Shown piece after piece: positions 16,918 through 24,700 of a stretch of 64,000 nucleotides of DNA. The stretch comes from Variovorax paradoxus_P (GTDB taxonomy: Bacteria; Pseudomonadota; Gammaproteobacteria; Burkholderiales; Burkholderiaceae_C). Location: assembly GCF_050627025.1 (NCBI RefSeq), contig NZ_CP192472.1, one strand, 5' to 3'. How positions within the stretch are numbered: the stretch's first letter is position 1; the number at the start of each line of letters is the position of its first letter. Below the pieces are notes generated by a model. It was not told the origin of the DNA. It saw nothing but the letters and a program-made list of their open reading frames with translations, and did no database searches. The translations under genes were made by a program, and so were the position numbers.

Positions 16918-17549
16918 GGCGATGCCTCCAGAAGCAGTCCACGGCGAAAGGCTTCGCTGATCGCGGCAACCCGCGTCGGCTTTCGGAGCTTGCGCAAAAT
17001 CGCCTTCACATGGGCCTTGACGGTGCCTTCACCTATGTCGAGTCGCCGGCCGATGTCCTTGTTGGCCAAGCCCTCCGCCATGAGCTGGAGCACTTCGAGT
17101 TCGCGGGCGGTTGGCGCGGCAGACGAGAGGTTGTCCAGCAACTGGTCGGCCACCGGGCAAGAGAGATACCTGCGGCCTTCTGCAACGCAGCGCACCGCAT
17201 CCGACAGTTCCTCGGCAGAGCAATCGTGCAGAAGGTAGCCGCGCACGCCGGCGTCCACGGCGCGGCGTATCTGCCACCCGGTGCTCTGGTCTGTGACCAC
17301 GAGGAAAGATCTCGATGCGGGGCCGCCCCGGCCGGGCGGGACATTCGTCGCCTTGTGAACGCCGGTTGCATAGTCCGTGACGAGCACGTCGACGGTGTCA
17401 TCGCCATCATCGATGTCGGCGTTGGAAAAACCGGATTGAACGACGAAGTCGGCGCGGGAGCGCAGCAGCGATGCGATGCCGGCGGCTACGTAGGGGTCGC
17501 GATGTGCGACTGCCACATGGATCTGCCTGGCCTGGGTCGGCGCGGTCAT
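16914..17549 (-). CDS. LuxR-family regulator with degenerate receiver (NarL/FixJ type)
   Basis: 211 residues, first gene of the LuxR pair. C-terminal helix-turn-helix: APTARELEVLQLMAEG, NKDIGRRLDIGEGTVKAHVK. In the receiver the acidic pair is A-H-R-D (15-18) and the lysine position reads GYLLHD; Asp59 (LVTDYA) remains where the phospho-acceptor should be. The signalling T/S and following positions are partly kept (LVVTDQS). Its promoter region carries three 10-bp-spaced CTTRAC repeats (17607-17636), shared with the LysR gene at 23538. The lone kinase at 20049 is the nearest possible partner. Confidence 0.87.
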   Translation of the reverse strand: MTAPTQARQIHVAVAHRDPYVAAGIASLLRSRADFVVQSGFSNADIDDGDDTVDVLVTDYATGVHKATNVPPGRGGPASRSFLVVTDQSTGWQIRRAVDAGVRGYLLHDCSAEELSDAVRCVAEGRRYLSCPVADQLLDNLSSAAPTARELEVLQLMAEGLANKDIGRRLDIGEGTVKAHVKAILRKLRKPTRVAAISEAFRRGLLLEASP

Positions 17550-17606
17550 GGGCTCAAGTCCTTCTGGGAGTCATGGGTGGAAGTCTGCTCAGTCGGCAAA
17601 ACCGTT

Positions 17607-17636
17607 GCCAGTTAAGCCATGTCAAGCCTTGTTAAG
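17607..17636 (-). promoter_or_regulatory. CTTRAC direct repeats ahead of the LuxR pair
   Basis: On the minus strand, three consecutive 10-bp units: CTTAACAAGG, CTTGACATGG and CTTAACTGGC, 57 bp upstream of the LuxR start. The last two units recur nearly unchanged at 23432-23451 ahead of the LysR gene. Direct repeats with about one helical turn spacing are the usual target of OmpR-type winged-helix and SARP-like proteins, which the three STAND regulators resemble at their N-termini. The link to them is inference. Confidence 0.6.
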
Positions 17637-17880
17637 GTGCTGGATGCGCCAGGGACTGCACTACCGCTCCCTCGGGAACGGGTGTCGCCGGATTCACCGC
17701 GCCCCTGCAACCTCCGATGGCGCCGCAGAGCACGACGATGGCATTCCCTGGCATGGGCTGCAGCGACTCGGAGGCGGCAATCACCGCGCCGGCACCGGCC
17801 GCGCCTGTCACGGCCACGGCGCAGGCAACGTTCTTGATCCATTCCAGCCAGACGCCGCGAGGAGGCAGCGAGATCTTCAT
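17632..17880 (-). CDS. Small membrane protein, hypothetical
   Basis: 82 residues with a hydrophobic core (WIKNVACAVAVTGAAGAGAV, then NAIVVLCGAIGG), so one or two membrane segments, and a Pro-rich tail. It follows the exported hydrolase gene by 35 bp on the same strand and could be the last gene of that operon. No clear ribosome site is visible before ATG 17880 and the 3-prime end runs into the repeat motif of the LuxR promoter, so it is uncertain. I do not recognise a family. Confidence 0.4.
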   Translation of the reverse strand: MKISLPPRGVWLEWIKNVACAVAVTGAAGAGAVIAASESLQPMPGNAIVVLCGAIGGCRGAVNPATPVPEGAVVQSLAHPAP

Positions 17881-17915
17881 GGGGTGCGGGGCGTCGGAAC
17901 GCGAGGAGGCGCAAC

Positions 17916-18737
17916 TCAGGGCTTTGCCGTCGCGACCGCGTCAGCGGCCTCCGCGATCATCCGGGCCACGAGCTTCGGCCGCGAGATCATGACCACGTGC
18001 GAAGCGCCCTTGACCACGACCGTCTTCATCGACTTTGCGCGCTCGGCCATGAAGGCCTGCACGGCGGGCGGGATGTTCTTGTCGCGATCGCCGTAGATGA
18101 ACCATGAGGGAACGTTCTTCCACGCAGCGGCAGGCGCCGGCTCACCCAGGGCGCCTTCGGTGATGGGGCGCTGCGACACAGCCATCAGGTGGGCAAGCGC
18201 CGGTGCAACATCGTCGGCGAATTGCTTGGCGAACTTGTCCTGTTGGATGTAGAGGTGCTTGGTGCCGTCCGGAAGGAGCACCGGCGCGGCCAGCGCAGGC
18301 CCGAGCGTGCTGCCGGGAAACTTGCCCGACAGGTCGGCGGCCGATTCGCCCACCTCAGGAGCGAACGCCGCAACGAAGACCAGCGCCTGGACATTGGGCT
18401 TCCCAACCGCCGCGGCGGAAATCACCGAGCCTCCGTACGAATGGCCCACCAGCACGACCGGCCCTGGGATCGAACCCACGATGGCCGCCACATAGTCCGC
18501 GTCCGACTTCACGCCGCGCAACGGATTGGCGGCCGCGACAACGGGAAAGCTGCGCGCACGAAGGTCGCGCGCCACGTCGTTCCAGCTGGCCGATTCGGCG
18601 AACGCACCATGGACCAGCACCACGGTGGGCCTTGCCGGCGGCTCGCCCGAAGTGGCCGCGCTGGCAGGCGCCGAGAGGTGCAGCGCCACGATGCCGAAGG
18701 CGGTGAATGCGCGTACGAGACTGGGAAGATTTTTCAT
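17916..18737 (-). CDS. Exported alpha/beta hydrolase
   Basis: 273 residues with a Sec signal peptide (MKNLPSLVRAFTAFGIVALH, cleaved after an ASA). The alpha/beta-hydrolase core is clear: VVLVHGAFAESASWNDVA (oxyanion loop), nucleophile elbow VLVGHSYGGS, a late FIYGDRDKNIP acid region and KGASHVVMISRP histidine. The family is the EstE/RutD-like group often annotated as alpha/beta hydrolase or salicylate esterase-like; substrate unknown. AAAGGA lies eight bases upstream. The start overlaps the stop of the preceding small gene by ATGA, so both are translated together under the operator at 19237. Confidence 0.87.
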   Translation of the reverse strand: MKNLPSLVRAFTAFGIVALHLSAPASAATSGEPPARPTVVLVHGAFAESASWNDVARDLRARSFPVVAAANPLRGVKSDADYVAAIVGSIPGPVVLVGHSYGGSVISAAAVGKPNVQALVFVAAFAPEVGESAADLSGKFPGSTLGPALAAPVLLPDGTKHLYIQQDKFAKQFADDVAPALAHLMAVSQRPITEGALGEPAPAAAWKNVPSWFIYGDRDKNIPPAVQAFMAERAKSMKTVVVKGASHVVMISRPKLVARMIAEAADAVATAKP

Positions 18738-19114
18738 GCTGATTTCCTTTGATGAATGAATGGTCTGACTTGAAAATTTCGCACCCCGTGCGGGATGCAT
18801 CGCAAAGGAGGGCACGCCTGCGCCATCGGTCGGTCACGCGGGGCTCCACCTGCAGGGCAGGTGTCTTGCACAAGCGGCCTCGCACCGGTGGCCACGGCGG
18901 CAAAGCGGAGCTCTGCGTTGGCCGCTTCACCACCTGCGATCGCACCGGCCGCCGCAATGGCCAGCAGCGAGACGGTCATGTATCCCGCGCTAAAGACTCG
19001 GTCCATCGCACCTCGCGGCGCGGCGTCGGCGGCCGTCTGCAGGGCCTGCTCGCGTGCCTTGAGCGTGCGGCGTGGTGCGCCCGATTGCGCGAGGGAATGA
19101 ATGCGCTGCGTCAT
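18734..19114 (-). CDS. Small exported or membrane-anchored hypothetical protein
   Basis: 126 residues. Start at ATG 19114 is set by a very good GGAGGA site six bases upstream. A hydrophobic segment (AGYMTVSLLAIAAAGAIAGG, about residues 45-64) follows a basic N-terminus, so it is probably an anchored protein with its C-terminus outside. The C-terminal part has three cysteines (DTCPAGG, QACPPLRC). Translationally coupled by ATGA to the exported hydrolase. It is the first gene behind the operator/promoter at 19192-19262. No family recognised. Confidence 0.6.
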   Translation of the reverse strand: MTQRIHSLAQSGAPRRTLKAREQALQTAADAAPRGAMDRVFSAGYMTVSLLAIAAAGAIAGGEAANAELRFAAVATGARPLVQDTCPAGGAPRDRPMAQACPPLRCIPHGVRNFQVRPFIHQRKSA

Positions 19115-19191
19115 GTTGATTCCTCCAGGGCGCCAAGGCCCGGCCTCAGGACGGCTGGGCTCCGGTTCGCGAACATCGCGGCACGGTTCGA

Positions 19192-19262
19192 ATGCTAGGT
19201 TTCGCATCTCGGTTGCGGTAGGCATGCAGCAGGTACTTCCGTGTTGCATGCCCGGCATCAAT
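19192..19262 (-). promoter_or_regulatory. LysR-type operator and promoter for the small-protein/hydrolase operon
   Basis: Minus strand: ATTGATG-N12-CACGGAA (19262 down to 19237) with CAA before the right half, then exactly 38 nt to CTAGCAT (19198 down to 19192). Transcription would begin near 19185, about 70 nt before ATG 19114. The operator overlaps none of the coding sequence, lying between the kinase stop (19276) and the small gene. Same geometry as the other members of the set. Confidence 0.65.
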
Positions 19263-19275
19263 GCGCAGCGCACCC

Positions 19276-20049
19276 TCAGGCGCGACGATGAAGAGGAAGC
19301 CATACGTTGAACTCGGCGCCGCAACCCGGTCCGGCGGAGGTCGCCTTCACGAAACCGCCGTGAGCCACCGCAAGACCGTGAACCAGCGCGAGGCCGATGC
19401 CCAGCCCACCGCGCGAGCCGCCCTCCCCGCTGCCGCCCTGGCTGAACAGGCCGAAAACATGCGGCAGGAACTCGTGGGCTATGCCGCAGCCGCTGTCAGC
19501 CACCTCGAACCGTGCAAAGCCGTCCTCCGAGGAAAGGCGTACCCGAATCTCCGCGCCGGCCGGCGAGAACTTGATCGCGTTGTCCAGCAGGTTGCCGACG
19601 ATCTGCTCCAGCCGCACCGCGTCGGCATGGCAGATCAACGGACAGTCCGCCTGCATCTGCGCGCGGATGCGCCCCGAAGGCCAGCGCGCCTCGAACGCGG
19701 CGACAAGGCTGAGCGCAAGCGCGCCGAAGTCGACCTCGGTGCGGCGCAGCGCCAGCTTGCCGGTTCGCACGCGCGAGAAATCGAGCAGGTCGTCAATAAG
19801 CCGCTTCTGGCTTTCGATGGCGCGCTGCATCGCCTCGGCGATGCCTTGCAGTTGCAAGGGCGCCGCGGACGCGGGCAGGCGCTGGAGCAGGCTGATGTTC
19901 ATCTGAATGATGCTCAGGGGCTGCCTGAGTTCGTGCGAGATGACCGCCAGTGCCCTGTCTCGGGTCGCGCAGCGCAAGTTCGTTGCAGCGCGAATGTCGC
20001 GCGGGGTCTGAAGGGCTGCTTGCGCCACGCCGGTGTGATAAAGCTCCAC
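19276..20049 (-). CDS. Sensor-less histidine kinase
   Basis: 257 residues, starting at GTG 20049. Only the catalytic half is present: H-box VISHELRQPLSIIQMN (phospho-acceptor His about 39), N-box NLLDNAIKFS, G1 DSGCGIAHEF and G2 GGLGIGLALVHGL. There is no transmembrane segment and fewer than 35 residues precede the H-box, so no sensory domain is encoded. A stop lies in frame a few codons upstream of the GTG. It may be the kinase for one of the LuxR proteins nearby, or a remnant of a longer hybrid kinase. The operator at 20192 is placed to drive it. Confidence 0.82.
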   Translation of the reverse strand: MELYHTGVAQAALQTPRDIRAATNLRCATRDRALAVISHELRQPLSIIQMNISLLQRLPASAAPLQLQGIAEAMQRAIESQKRLIDDLLDFSRVRTGKLALRRTEVDFGALALSLVAAFEARWPSGRIRAQMQADCPLICHADAVRLEQIVGNLLDNAIKFSPAGAEIRVRLSSEDGFARFEVADSGCGIAHEFLPHVFGLFSQGGSGEGGSRGGLGIGLALVHGLAVAHGGFVKATSAGPGCGAEFNVWLPLHRRA

Positions 20050-20146
20050 GAGGAATCCGTGCTTCTTGATGCGGCCACCCCGAATTCATCGCGACAGGGG
20101 GCCCGGTGATGAACGAAGTTGTTCTTTGGCTCTCGCGACGCAACCG

Positions 20147-20217
20147 ATCGTAGGCAGCCGCATTCCGCGCCAGAAGCCCGCTGCGGTGGCGCACGGTGTT
20201 GCCGGACAAACACCAAT
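20147..20217 (-). promoter_or_regulatory. LysR-type operator and promoter for the histidine kinase
   Basis: Minus strand: ATTGGTG-N12-CACCGTG (20217 down to 20192), a consensus-perfect copy with CAA before the right half, then 38 nt to CTACGAT (20153 down to 20147). Transcription would start near 20140, about 90 nt before GTG 20049. The rest of the 450-bp gap between the kinase and the third STAND gene (20050-20501) shows no supportable gene. Confidence 0.75.
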
Positions 20218-20501
20218 CGCCGAGCGCCGCTGGCGAAGCATCGTTCGCGATCTCCGGACTCTTCGTTCACGCGAGCCGGGTTCCTGAATGGCCCTGTATC
20301 GCATCCAATAACCGGCATCGCCGACAGCGGTGGCGCTGCGCATGCAAGGCGCAGATCGAGATCCCTGTCACAAAACCCCAGGTCCGGCCGTCTTGCATCT
20401 CAAAGGGGCGAGTCTTCCGACTAGCAGGCAGTTTTCTCCCGTATCGCGCAATCCGAATGGTTGCGGCCTTCATTTATTACTGGACCCGTCGAGTGGGTGA
20501 C

Positions 20502-23372
20502 ATGTACGACATCACAGCTCGCTTGATTTCATCGGAAGCGCATGCCGGCGCCGCGCAGGGACCCGATGAGGTCCGATGGCGATTCGGCGCGTTCATCCTT
20601 TGGGAGGCCCAGCGCCGCCTCGAAAGGCTCGGGCAAAACGTGCGCCTGGGCTCCCGCTCGTTCGAGCTGCTGCTGCAACTGCTCAGGCGCGTGGGCGAAG
20701 TCGTGGGCAAGGACGAGCTGCTCGCCACGGTCTGGGCCGGCGTGGTGGTCGAGGAGTCCAGTGTCAGGGTCCACATTTCCGCGCTACGGAAGGCCTTGGG
20801 CGACCCTCAAGACGGGGACAACTGCAAGGAGTGGATTTCGAACATCCCCCTGCGCGGCTATCGGTTCAATGGAACGGTTTTCCGCGAGCAGGTCGGTATG
20901 CCGGCCGAAAACCGGCCCCTCGCATCGGCTCTGCCCGCGCCCTCTTTCGCCAAGCTGCCGGAGCGCCTGACCCGGCTCGTTGGCCGCGACGCCGACATAG
21001 AGCGCGTGCTGGCGGCGCTCGCCACGCGCCGGCTAGTCACCATCGTCGGCACCGGCGGCATCGGGAAGACCCGCGCCGCGATCCGCGCGGCCGAATGCCA
21101 TGCGGAACGCACGGCCATGCAGCTGGCCTTTGTCGACCTCTCGCCTCTGGTCTCGCCGGCTCATGTGGCAAGCACGGTCGCGCGCTCGCTCGGCGCACCG
21201 GCGGACACCACCGACACGACGCAGGCCATCCTCCAACGGCTGGCCGATCGCAATGTGCTCCTGCTGATCGACAACTGCGAGCACATGCTGGACGCGCTGG
21301 CGCTGCTGGTCACCGATCTGCTCGCCGCCCTGCCCGGCTTGCGCATCCTGGCAACCAGCCGGGAGGCCATTCGAATCGAGGGGGAACACGTCGAGCGGTT
21401 GTCGGCGCTCGCGGTGCCCAGCGCGGATTGCGCTGACCTTGCCGAAGCCATGGCATCGCCCGCGGTCGAACTCCTGGTCGAGCGTGCAAAGGCCGTGGGT
21501 GCTCGCGCGTTCGACGACTCCGACGGCCCATTGCTCGCGGCCATCGCAGGGCAGGTGGACGGCGTCCCACTGGCCATCGAACTGGTGGCCGCACGCCTGG
21601 GCGTGCAGCCAGTCGGCGATCTTGCATTCAGGCTGAATGATCACATGCGGCTTTACTCCGCAGGCAGCAGGGCTGCTGTGCCTCGGCACAGCACGCTCGC
21701 GGCGGCGCTGGACTGGAGCATCGCGCTGTTGGACGACGCGGAACTGCGGCTTTTTCGCCGGCTCTCCGTGTTCCGCGGGCGTTTCGATGTCGAGTCGGCG
21801 CTGAGCGTCACCCAGGCGGACATGGACCCCGAAGTAGCGTTCGATGCACTGATTTCGCTGGCCAACAAGTCGCTGGTGTCGTTCGACAACAGCGACGCCA
21901 TCGCGCCCTACCGGCTGCTCGAAACGACGCGAAGCTACGCCGCCGCACGCTTGGCGCAAACCGATGAAGGCCCGGCGCTGCGGCGACGCCATGCGCGTTT
22001 CATGCGCGAGCTGATGAGCACCGCGGCATCGGATTCAGGCGAACTCACCGTGCAGGCCTGGAACGCGCGCTACGCGCACCGGTTGGACGACGTGCGCAGC
22101 GCGCTGGACGCCTGCCTGGCGCAGCAGGACGACTGGGAGACCGGCGCCGCGCTCACCATCGCCTCGGCGCCTTTGTGGTTTCACGTCTCCCAGGTGGAGG
22201 AGTACCGCGATCGGGTCATCGCCGCGCTCGCCTGTCTCGCGCAACAGCCGGGCACGGACACAGAGACAGAGGCCTGGCTGCAGATCGCACTGGGCAACGC
22301 GCTATGGCACACCCGGGGACCGGTGCCCGAAATGGGCGCCGCCTATGATCGGGCGCTTGCTGTCGCCATTTCGGCCGGGTCGGTCGTGCTGGAGCTTCAG
22401 GCCCGCTGGGGTATTTGCGTGCTGCATGCGATTCGCGGCGAGTACGCTGCCGCGCTGCACCACTCGCAAGTGCTGTTCGAGTTCGCGCAATCGACGGCGG
22501 ACCCCGCCGCTCTCAACCTGGCCTATCGAATGACCGCGCTGGCGAGCCACTTCTGCGGCAATTTTTCCGCGGCGAGTGCCGGCGCCCAGGCGGCGATCCT
22601 TGTCGGCGGCAGCGTGCGCCAGACGCCGGTCAACCTGTTCCAGGTCGATGCCGCCGTCGCATCGAACGCCTTGCTGGCCCGAACGCTCTGGCTCCAGGGC
22701 GACGCGGCGAAGGCCATGGCCACCGCCACCCGCGCGGTGGCTCTTGCCGAGGCCGGAGGCAATGCGCTGTCGCTGTGCTTCGCACTCTTCGGCACATGCC
22801 CCGTCGCCCTGTGGTCAGGCGAACTCGAACTGGCACGCAAATGGGTTCGCATGCTGCTGGACGAGGCCCAGCGCCGAGGCCTGGTGTACTGGCACCAGTG
22901 GGCGAACTGCTATGCGCTGGGCCTGCAGGCGCGCACCGGGGACGACCCGGACCGACATATTCGCCAGGTCGCGCAGCAACTCGACGACTTCGACGCGCCA
23001 CGCAAGGAGATGCTCGTGACCTTCTGCGCCGACTGGATCGACGACGAGACGATCGCGCGGGCCGGCGCCGGGCACGGCCAATGGAGCGCAGCGGAGACCT
23101 GGCGCGCTGCGGGCCGCCGTTGCGAGCAGCGCGGCCTCGACCATGAAGCCGAGGCGTTCTACCGGCGTGCCATCGACACCGCCAGGCAGCAAGGCGCGTT
23201 GGGGTGGGAGTTTCGTGCGGCGGTCAGCACCGCCAGGCTGTGGGCTCGCCTGGGCAAGGCGAAGGCCGCCATCGAACTGCTGGACGAGATCTGCGGGCGC
23301 GCGGCACCTCGTGGCGAGCACCCCGGCTTTGCGCAAGCCCGCGCGCTGCGCAACGAGATCTCCCGGAACTGA
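20502..23372 (+). CDS. Winged-helix/STAND ATPase/TPR transcriptional regulator, paralogue 3
   Basis: 956 residues from ATG 20502; an in-frame opening back to 20196 crosses the divergent kinase promoter and is not believed. Winged helix at about 20-125 (RWRFGAFILWEAQRRLERLG, SVRVHISALRKALG, PLRGYRFNG). STAND ATPase: Walker A VGTGGIGKT (about 180-188), Walker B VLLLIDNCEH (about 249-258), ATSREAIRI. TPR-like C-terminal half (LEEAQ-type helices, ATRAVALAEAGGNALS) ends LWARLGKAKAAIELLDEICG. It is closer in sequence to paralogue 1 than to paralogue 2. Weak ribosome site. Confidence 0.85.
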   Translation: MYDITARLISSEAHAGAAQGPDEVRWRFGAFILWEAQRRLERLGQNVRLGSRSFELLLQLLRRVGEVVGKDELLATVWAGVVVEESSVRVHISALRKALGDPQDGDNCKEWISNIPLRGYRFNGTVFREQVGMPAENRPLASALPAPSFAKLPERLTRLVGRDADIERVLAALATRRLVTIVGTGGIGKTRAAIRAAECHAERTAMQLAFVDLSPLVSPAHVASTVARSLGAPADTTDTTQAILQRLADRNVLLLIDNCEHMLDALALLVTDLLAALPGLRILATSREAIRIEGEHVERLSALAVPSADCADLAEAMASPAVELLVERAKAVGARAFDDSDGPLLAAIAGQVDGVPLAIELVAARLGVQPVGDLAFRLNDHMRLYSAGSRAAVPRHSTLAAALDWSIALLDDAELRLFRRLSVFRGRFDVESALSVTQADMDPEVAFDALISLANKSLVSFDNSDAIAPYRLLETTRSYAAARLAQTDEGPALRRRHARFMRELMSTAASDSGELTVQAWNARYAHRLDDVRSALDACLAQQDDWETGAALTIASAPLWFHVSQVEEYRDRVIAALACLAQQPGTDTETEAWLQIALGNALWHTRGPVPEMGAAYDRALAVAISAGSVVLELQARWGICVLHAIRGEYAAALHHSQVLFEFAQSTADPAALNLAYRMTALASHFCGNFSAASAGAQAAILVGGSVRQTPVNLFQVDAAVASNALLARTLWLQGDAAKAMATATRAVALAEAGGNALSLCFALFGTCPVALWSGELELARKWVRMLLDEAQRRGLVYWHQWANCYALGLQARTGDDPDRHIRQVAQQLDDFDAPRKEMLVTFCADWIDDETIARAGAGHGQWSAAETWRAAGRRCEQRGLDHEAEAFYRRAIDTARQQGALGWEFRAAVSTARLWARLGKAKAAIELLDEICGRAAPRGEHPGFAQARALRNEISRN

Positions 23373-23421
23373 AAGACTCCGCGCCGCATCCGGCGCGCCG
23401 CACAGTGCCGGATGGCCGGCC

Positions 23422-23461
23422 CATAACAAACCTTGACAGGGCTTAACTGGCCTCGGCAGGG
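23422..23461 (+). promoter_or_regulatory. CTTRAC direct repeats ahead of the LysR gene
   Basis: Four 10-bp units in register: CATAACAAAC, CTTGACAGGG, CTTAACTGGC and CTCGGCAGGG, 77 bp upstream of the LysR start. The middle units match those at 17607-17626 (minus strand) ahead of the LuxR pair with only a base or two changed. Shared control of the two regulator genes by one winged-helix protein is the simplest reading; this is inference. Confidence 0.6.
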
Positions 23462-23537
23462 CTTTGCGCGCAGAGTGGCCGCTTCGCTTTCATGGGGGAT
23501 TCAGGACGCCTGATTCCTCGAACAGAGAAGCCGACTC

Positions 23538-24581
23538 ATGACAACCTCCGCCCTCCCTACGCCCCCCTCCACCCCTCTCGCGCCACGCGCGGACCCGCTG
23601 GCCTCCAGCTTCGCCACCAGCTATGCGGGGGTGGTCGCCTTCATTGCCGTCGTCACCGAGGGCAGCTTCGCCCGGGCCGCCGACCGCCTGGGTATTGGCC
23701 GCTCCGCCGTGAGCCGCAGCGTCCAGAAGCTGGAAGACCAGTTGAACGTCCGGCTCTTCCTGCGCACCACCCGAAGCACCACGCTCACACGCGAAGGCGA
23801 CCTCTTCTATGCCAACTGCCACACCGGGGTCGACCGGATCGTCCAGGCCGTGGAAGAAATGCGCGACCTGCGCCAGGGTCCGCCGCGCGGACATCTGCGC
23901 ATCAGCGCGGCAGTCGGATTCGGCCGCCGGGTTGTCGCCCCCCTGCTCGGTGAATTTCGCGCTGCCTACCCGGACGTCACCATCGACCTGCTGCTGAACG
24001 ACAAGCCGACCGACTTCACCTCGGACCGGGTGGACATCGCGTTTCGCAATGGCCGAATGGAAGACGCCCAGATCATCGCCAAGCAGATCATCCCCATGCA
24101 ATTGCTGCTGTGCGCCTCCCCCGCCTACCAGGAAGCCCACGGGCTGCCCGCCACGGTGGAAGCGCTGGCCCAGCACGAGTGCATCAACTTCCGCTTTTCA
24201 TCCGGTCGCATCTTCGAATGGGAGTTCAAGGTCGCAGGCCAGCCACGCAAGCTCGTGCCACAGGCCAAGCTCACCTACAACGACGCGGACCTGGTGCTGC
24301 AGGCCGTGCTCGACGGCCATGGCATCGCCCAGTTGCCGGGGTACATGGCCTGCGAGTCGCTGAGAACGGGCGCGCTGGTCTCGTGCCTGACCCAGTACGC
24401 ACCCGACGACAGCGGCCACTACATCTGCTACCTGAGCCGCCAGCACCTGCCCTCACGCATGCGCGTGTTCATCGACTTCATGACGCTGAAGATCCGGGCC
24501 GCAGACCTGGACTGCCTCTCCAATCTCGGCTCGAAGCCGCAGGCCGGCACAGGCATTGGTGCCGACGCGACAACAGCGTGA
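23538..24581 (+). CDS. LysR-family transcriptional regulator
   Basis: 347 residues. N-terminal helix-turn-helix at about 30-90 (GSFARAADRLGIGRSAVSRS, VRLFLRTTRSTTLTREG), then a periplasmic-binding-like effector domain (GHLRISAAVGFGRRVVAPLL, DLLLNDKPTDF, AQHECINFRF). The family normally binds a dyad near -65 and activates with a co-inducer. It is the best candidate for reading the ATTGGTG-N12-CACCGTG sites: one such site overlaps the last codons of this gene, directly ahead of the next operon. N-terminus is about 30 residues longer than usual. Its own promoter carries the CTTRAC repeats. Confidence 0.9.
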   Translation: MTTSALPTPPSTPLAPRADPLASSFATSYAGVVAFIAVVTEGSFARAADRLGIGRSAVSRSVQKLEDQLNVRLFLRTTRSTTLTREGDLFYANCHTGVDRIVQAVEEMRDLRQGPPRGHLRISAAVGFGRRVVAPLLGEFRAAYPDVTIDLLLNDKPTDFTSDRVDIAFRNGRMEDAQIIAKQIIPMQLLLCASPAYQEAHGLPATVEALAQHECINFRFSSGRIFEWEFKVAGQPRKLVPQAKLTYNDADLVLQAVLDGHGIAQLPGYMACESLRTGALVSCLTQYAPDDSGHYICYLSRQHLPSRMRVFIDFMTLKIRAADLDCLSNLGSKPQAGTGIGADATTA

Positions 24582-24625
24582 GTCCCTGCGCGGGCCTACC
24601 CCCGCGCCCTTGCCGAACCTAGCAT
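24555..24625 (+). promoter_or_regulatory. LysR-type operator (inside the LysR 3-prime end) and promoter
   Basis: ATTGGTG-N12-CAGCGTG at 24555-24580 with CAA before the right half, then 38 nt to CTAGCAT (24619-24625). The whole operator lies within the last nine codons of the LysR gene, whose stop is 24579-24581. Transcription would start near 24632, about 70 nt before the hydrolase at 24701. Confidence 0.72.
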
Positions 24626-24700
24626 CTGAACCGTTCCACGGCCTCTTCCGCAGCACTCGCGCACCGTGGCCCGCCGTTTTAATTTCAACCGCAAGAAACC

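Noticed and set aside
20240..20265. ATCGTTCGCGAT-like match to the second operator class
   Set aside because: The left half is a good match, but no CTACGAT-like box lies 38 nt downstream, and a similar chance match occurs inside the coding sequence near 57376.
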